Below, in pieces: positions 5,056 through 8,378 of a stretch of 8,378 nucleotides of DNA. The translations under genes and the position numbers were made by a program. The stretch's first letter is position 1; each line of letters opens with the position of its first letter. The stretch spans positions 65,971-74,348 of the forward strand of contig DCGO01000070.1 of the NCBI GenBank assembly GCA_002314605.1, read 5' to 3'. Under the pieces are notes generated by a model. That model had not been told where the DNA came from, did not search any database, and was given only the letters and a program-made list of their open reading frames with translations. This stretch comes from Lentisphaeria bacterium UBA1776. Lineage in GTDB: Bacteria > Verrucomicrobiota > Lentisphaeria > Victivallales > Victivallaceae.

Positions 5056-7833
5056 ATGAGCAAAATCAGTTTGCCGCATTTTGTGGAAGGCAAGTGGATC
5101 TGGAATTCCTCTTTGAGCAGCGGCGCCGGTACATTTCTGCTTATGCGGCAGTGTTTTCAGATCAACGCTCCCGGGATGGACAACCGGCTGTGGATCACTT
5201 CCAGCGGAGCCTATCAGCTGTTTGTGAACGAGCATTTTATCGGTTTCGGCCCCCGGGCCCGTCAGGGGGACCGGTTCTGTGTGGATATGTACGAAATTTC
5301 CGGCGAACTGCAGAGCGGTTCCAATGCTGTGTCGGTGATCGTTTATGACGATCCCATGCTTGTCCGGGATGCCCGGCACGTTCCAGGCATGTGGTGCCAG
5401 GTGGAGTGTGACGGGCGCATCCGGCTGAAGAGCGATGAAACCTGGCAGATCCGCAACGGCAGTTTCATGATGACTCCCCGCCCGCGTCTCTGCGAAGGTC
5501 AACGGCTGACGGAGTATATCAACAACAGCGATGTGCCGGAGCATTGGACCCGTGCCATGTATATTCCCGGCGGCGGCTGGCATGCTCCCGACAGCTGTGT
5601 GGATGCAGATGGTTCCGGTGTGACGCTGACCATTCATCCACTGACTCCTGCCATGGCCGGTATTCCGGTGGATTTTACGGCAGGGGACCACGGAAAAGTG
5701 GTTGCTGAACAGGCCTGGACTCAGGTGAATTTCAGTACACGTCACCGCAATGGGAGTGCCGCCTGTGCGGCGGAGACTTACTGCTACTGCAATGAACCCC
5801 GGGAGACCACTGTGCGGATTTCCGCCGATGAACCGTTCCGGTTTTTCTGCAACGGTACCGAACTTCTTGCCGCCAATGCTGCATACGGGGAAACGCTTCT
5901 TCCACTGTCCCTGAAAGCCGGCTGGAACCGGCTGCTGGCAGTTCAGACCCCCGGGATGAGCTCCATGGGGATTTTTCTGCTTTTTCCGGAATTGAAGAAA
6001 AACGAGATCCTGTGGCAGACTGAACCGGTCGAAAAGGGGAGGCCGGGCTGGAGCGTCGCCGGTCCTCTGAAACTGCCGCTGGCGGATGCCACTTTTTCGC
6101 TGAAATTTGAGCGTATCCCGCACGGGGTGTATCTCCCCCCGGAGGATGTTCCCATGGATCAGTTCCTGCGGCTTGAAAACGCCGTCCTCCAAGCGGATGA
6201 TTCCTGTTCCGACCCCATGACTCTTCGCAAGGGAGAGTACCTCCGTCTTTCGCTGGACGTACTCCGTTACGGATATCCCGTGCTGATGCTGGATGCCGGC
6301 GAAGGCGATGAGATCGATCTTGCCATCGGCAGCTGCCGTTCCGAAAATGGACTTCCGTTCTACGGGGAACGGATGCGCAGCACACACCGGCTTCGCTGCC
6401 GCCGGGGGGAGAACTGTTTCCGGCTGTTTTTCCCGAATGAGATCATGGAGATCCTGATCCACGTCCGGAAGGCCTCCGGAAAAGTCCGGCTTCTGGAGTG
6501 CTACTGTGAGGAATTGAACCGGGAACCGGTGCATACCACGAAATTCTTCAGTTCCGAACCGCTGCTGGACAGGCTGTGGAATATCGGGTTGAACACTTTG
6601 CGGCGGAGCAGTGCATTTGTGCCGCCGCTGGACGTGCGAACCGAACATGTGACGTATCTTGTGGATGCTTATATGGATGCTGTCAATATGGTTGCGACAT
6701 TCGGGGATAACGAGTATTCCGCCACCCGGCTGAAGCAGTTTGCCGATGCGCAGTTTGAGAATGGCGACATTCCCGCGCTGTCCTTTGCCGGCGGCAGCCG
6801 CCCCCAGGTGCCGCACCTCTTCTTTTTCCCTGTATGGATGTCCTACAATTACCGCATATCCGGAGATCTGGAGGCGCTGAAGGCCCTGGAACCCTGCCTT
6901 GATCAGTTGCTGGACTTTTTTTATTCTCTGGTGGACGATGAGGTCGGGCTCATCGGCGACCTGGACGAGCGTCTTCAGCTGGACAGCCGGCTGAGCATCG
7001 GAAAATTCAGCAGGGAAAGTTTCCCGACATATCTGAACGCGCTGTTCTGTCTGGCGCTTATTTCCTCGGCGGACGTCTTCTGCAGTCTGCACCGTGAAGG
7101 TGACGCCGACAGTGCCCTGGCGGATGCATCCGAGATCGCCGCCCGGCTCCGGGAACGGAATTTTGATCCTGAAATTCATCTTTTCCGCCGGAAAACCGAA
7201 CGGAATTTTGGTGATGAAGCCATAGAACACAATCTTTTCGCCAATTTCATGACACTGGTGGGCGGGCTGATGCAGCCGGATGAATTTGAGATCTTCTTCA
7301 AGACCTATTTCAATGAGGAGCCTCCTTTTGACCGCAGCGAAGAAGCCCGGAATCCGTATTTTCACTTTTTCTTCATGGAGACGATGTTTTCATTGGGCAA
7401 AAAGGAATGGGCATGCCGGTATCTTCTGGACTACTGGTCCAGCCGGTTCTGCGAAACATCCGGTTCATGGCTTACATGGCAGGGGACCCCTTCGGCAGCT
7501 GCATTGAGTTTTCAGAACGGAAATCTGGTGTCGCCGAATATTTTCCTGGTGCGTGAAATCGCCGGGATCCGGGCGGCGGATCCGGCGTTTTCTTCGGTCT
7601 ATTTAAGTCCGGCACTGGACATGGCCCAGTGGATTGACATGACGCTGCCGACAGTGTCCGGCAACATCCGGATCCGCTGGGAAAAACTTCCGGACGGCGG
7701 ACTGGATATCCTGATCGAGTCCACTTATCCCCTGCGGGTATTGCCGGAATTCACCCCGGAACTCCTGTCCAGGACGGGTTTCACCCTGAGTGAAAATGTG
7801 ACTCTGCTTCAGCGGGAGGCTTCGCGTACATGA
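5056..7833 (+). CDS. GH78-like alpha-L-rhamnosidase family protein, six-hairpin glycosidase
   Basis: A 925-residue multidomain glycosidase without signal peptide, hence cytoplasmic. Residues about 14-100 form a jelly-roll module with GAYQLFVNEHFIGFGPRARQ (51-70), typical of the rhamnosidase N-terminal domain. Further beta domains run to about 490. The (alpha/alpha)6 domain spans about 497-845, beginning FSSEPLLDRLWNIGLNTL, and is followed by a rhamnosidase-type C-terminal beta domain (SSVYLSPAL to about 900). GH78 enzymes remove terminal alpha-L-rhamnose by inversion. The core motif here is DVRTEHVTYLVDA: Glu530 to Asp537 keeps the 7-residue spacing of Glu572-Asp579 in Bacillus RhaB, but Asp526 sits one residue closer than Asp567. 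The usual late GATTxWExW / CHxWS region is replaced by ETSGSWLTW (800-808), leaving Glu800 as a base candidate. The specificity could differ. ATG 5056 has GGAGGG 4 nt upstream; upstream in-frame codons back to 4630 overlap the divergent gene and promoters. Confidence 0.82.
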   Translation: MSKISLPHFVEGKWIWNSSLSSGAGTFLLMRQCFQINAPGMDNRLWITSSGAYQLFVNEHFIGFGPRARQGDRFCVDMYEISGELQSGSNAVSVIVYDDPMLVRDARHVPGMWCQVECDGRIRLKSDETWQIRNGSFMMTPRPRLCEGQRLTEYINNSDVPEHWTRAMYIPGGGWHAPDSCVDADGSGVTLTIHPLTPAMAGIPVDFTAGDHGKVVAEQAWTQVNFSTRHRNGSAACAAETYCYCNEPRETTVRISADEPFRFFCNGTELLAANAAYGETLLPLSLKAGWNRLLAVQTPGMSSMGIFLLFPELKKNEILWQTEPVEKGRPGWSVAGPLKLPLADATFSLKFERIPHGVYLPPEDVPMDQFLRLENAVLQADDSCSDPMTLRKGEYLRLSLDVLRYGYPVLMLDAGEGDEIDLAIGSCRSENGLPFYGERMRSTHRLRCRRGENCFRLFFPNEIMEILIHVRKASGKVRLLECYCEELNREPVHTTKFFSSEPLLDRLWNIGLNTLRRSSAFVPPLDVRTEHVTYLVDAYMDAVNMVATFGDNEYSATRLKQFADAQFENGDIPALSFAGGSRPQVPHLFFFPVWMSYNYRISGDLEALKALEPCLDQLLDFFYSLVDDEVGLIGDLDERLQLDSRLSIGKFSRESFPTYLNALFCLALISSADVFCSLHREGDADSALADASEIAARLRERNFDPEIHLFRRKTERNFGDEAIEHNLFANFMTLVGGLMQPDEFEIFFKTYFNEEPPFDRSEEARNPYFHFFFMETMFSLGKKEWACRYLLDYWSSRFCETSGSWLTWQGTPSAAALSFQNGNLVSPNIFLVREIAGIRAADPAFSSVYLSPALDMAQWIDMTLPTVSGNIRIRWEKLPDGGLDILIESTYPLRVLPEFTPELLSRTGFTLSENVTLLQREASRT

Positions 7834-8321
7834 CGGACCGCGAACGCACTGCCGTCCAGCTCCGGGAAGATCTTGCGGTCCTGATCGGCAGGAAGATTCT
7901 TGACGAGAAATCGGCAAACCGGCTGATCGAGTATTATCCGCTGCCGGCAAGACGGGATTACCGGAAAAGACTGGTGGTTTGTTTTGGCGTGCTGGGCGCC
8001 TTTCTGATTGGCGGTGGGCTTACCATGATTGTGGCGCATCACTGGGACCGGTTGTCGCTGGCGGGACGGCTTGCCGCAGCTTATCTGCCGTTGTTTTTTT
8101 TCTGGAGTTTTGGTGGATGGGTGCTGGCCCGGCGTGGCGGGTCCGCAGTCAGAAGAGAGAGCGCATCGATCCTGATCCTGGCATCGCTGGCCGGGGCCGT
8201 CGGGATTGTTTCCCAGCAGTACCACAGCAGCGGAACATTGGGCGAACTGACGGTGATTTTGCTGGGATTCGGTATTTTCCTCATCTATTTTTTTGTTATT
8301 GGCTTCTTCGTCGTTTTGTGA
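7830..8321 (+). CDS. DUF2157 membrane protein, C-terminally truncated
   Basis: A 163-residue protein with the DUF2157 pattern: a soluble N-terminal helix region (1-46, ending PLPARRDYRKR), then membrane helices at about 47-69, 80-100, 112-129 and 139-163. Family landmarks are GVLGAFLIGGGLTMIVAHHW (53-72; usually ending NW) and the ASLAGAVGIVSQQYHSSG segment (118-135; usually QIYH). Proteins of this family normally run to some 350-450 residues, so more than half is missing. The function of DUF2157 is unknown; it is an integral inner-membrane domain. The ATG overlaps the glycosidase stop codon (ATGA), and GGGAGG (7814-7819) serves as ribosome binding site, so the two are translationally coupled. 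The frame ends at TGA 8319-8321, just after a T7 tract (8288-8294) and within sequence of low GC. This is a frameshift, an insertion junction or an assembly end rather than a normal C-terminus. It may be a pseudogene. Confidence 0.75.
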   Translation: MTDRERTAVQLREDLAVLIGRKILDEKSANRLIEYYPLPARRDYRKRLVVCFGVLGAFLIGGGLTMIVAHHWDRLSLAGRLAAAYLPLFFFWSFGGWVLARRGGSAVRRESASILILASLAGAVGIVSQQYHSSGTLGELTVILLGFGIFLIYFFVIGFFVVL

Positions 8322-8378
8322 AAAAATACGCTCAAATCCCGTCATTGACACGCTTGTTTGGTAAATCAAAAATCTTGA
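8281..8378. other. AT-rich right edge, possible insertion junction
   Basis: Only 33 of 98 bases are G/C, against 70 of 120 in 8161-8280. The change coincides with loss of the DUF2157 reading frame. The frame entered by a one-base shift at the T7 tract (8288-8294) is open to the window end and contains GTG 8318 followed by KKYAQIPSLT-type sequence. No ribosome binding site, terminal inverted repeat or target duplication can be shown because the window ends here. Confidence 0.3.

Noticed and set aside
4893..5093. N-terminal extension of the deacylase to an upstream start at 5093
   Set aside because: It would run through both promoters and the palindrome and overlap the glycosidase start; the family N-terminus begins at 4892.
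4969..7365. A 798-codon open frame on the minus strand opposite the GH78-like gene
   Set aside because: It is wholly antisense to a gene with clear domains, is rich in His/Gln/Arg/Pro as expected for a codon-bias shadow, and shows no recognisable motif.
7809..8369. A 186-codon minus-strand frame opposite the DUF2157 gene
   Set aside because: The translation becomes Gln/Pro/Arg-rich shadow sequence opposite well-recognised DUF2157 motifs, and there is no ribosome binding site at its start.

Overview
The window reads as chromosomal DNA from a Gram-negative, moderately GC-rich, carbohydrate-degrading bacterium. A large cytoplasmic rhamnosidase-like glycosidase, a D-aminoacylase, a PP2C phosphatase and an exported protein of a style common in the PVC superphylum would fit a member of Lentisphaerota (Victivallis-like) or a relative. 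That placement is inferred from general protein style and was not tested by any search.

Layout. Positions 1-217 are AT-rich upstream sequence (about 29% GC over 81-200) carrying a good sigma70-type promoter for a DMT/EamA transporter (218-1135, +). A short intergenic region with a weaker promoter leads into a three-gene + strand cluster: PP2C-type Ser/Thr phosphatase (1251-2015), an NAD(P)H/FMN flavoprotein with an Isf-like cysteine cluster (2041-2631), and an exported protein of unknown function (2649-3383). The gaps are 25 and 17 bp, so one transcript is likely. The cluster converges, with only 9 bp between stop codons, on a minus-strand N-acyl-D-amino-acid deacylase (3393-4892). A 163-bp divergent regulatory region (4893-5055) carries two back-to-back promoters flanking a perfect 10-bp inverted repeat. 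It separates the deacylase from a GH78-like six-hairpin glycosidase (5056-7833, +), whose stop overlaps the start of a DUF2157 membrane protein (7830-8321, +). The DUF2157 protein is about half the usual size and stops where base composition falls abruptly to about 34% GC.

How the genes fit together. The deacylase and the glycosidase are likely co-regulated from their shared intergenic region and suggest cytoplasmic processing of imported oligosaccharides and acylated amino acids; that link is inference. The phosphatase cluster shows no kinase or obvious partner in the window. I found no RNA genes, CRISPR array, complete mobile element or recognisable defence system. The most noteworthy points are the divergent promoter with its palindrome, a near-leaderless arrangement of the deacylase, a shared 10-base -10 region (TATATTCTCC), the altered catalytic motifs of the GH78-like enzyme, and the broken right-hand end.
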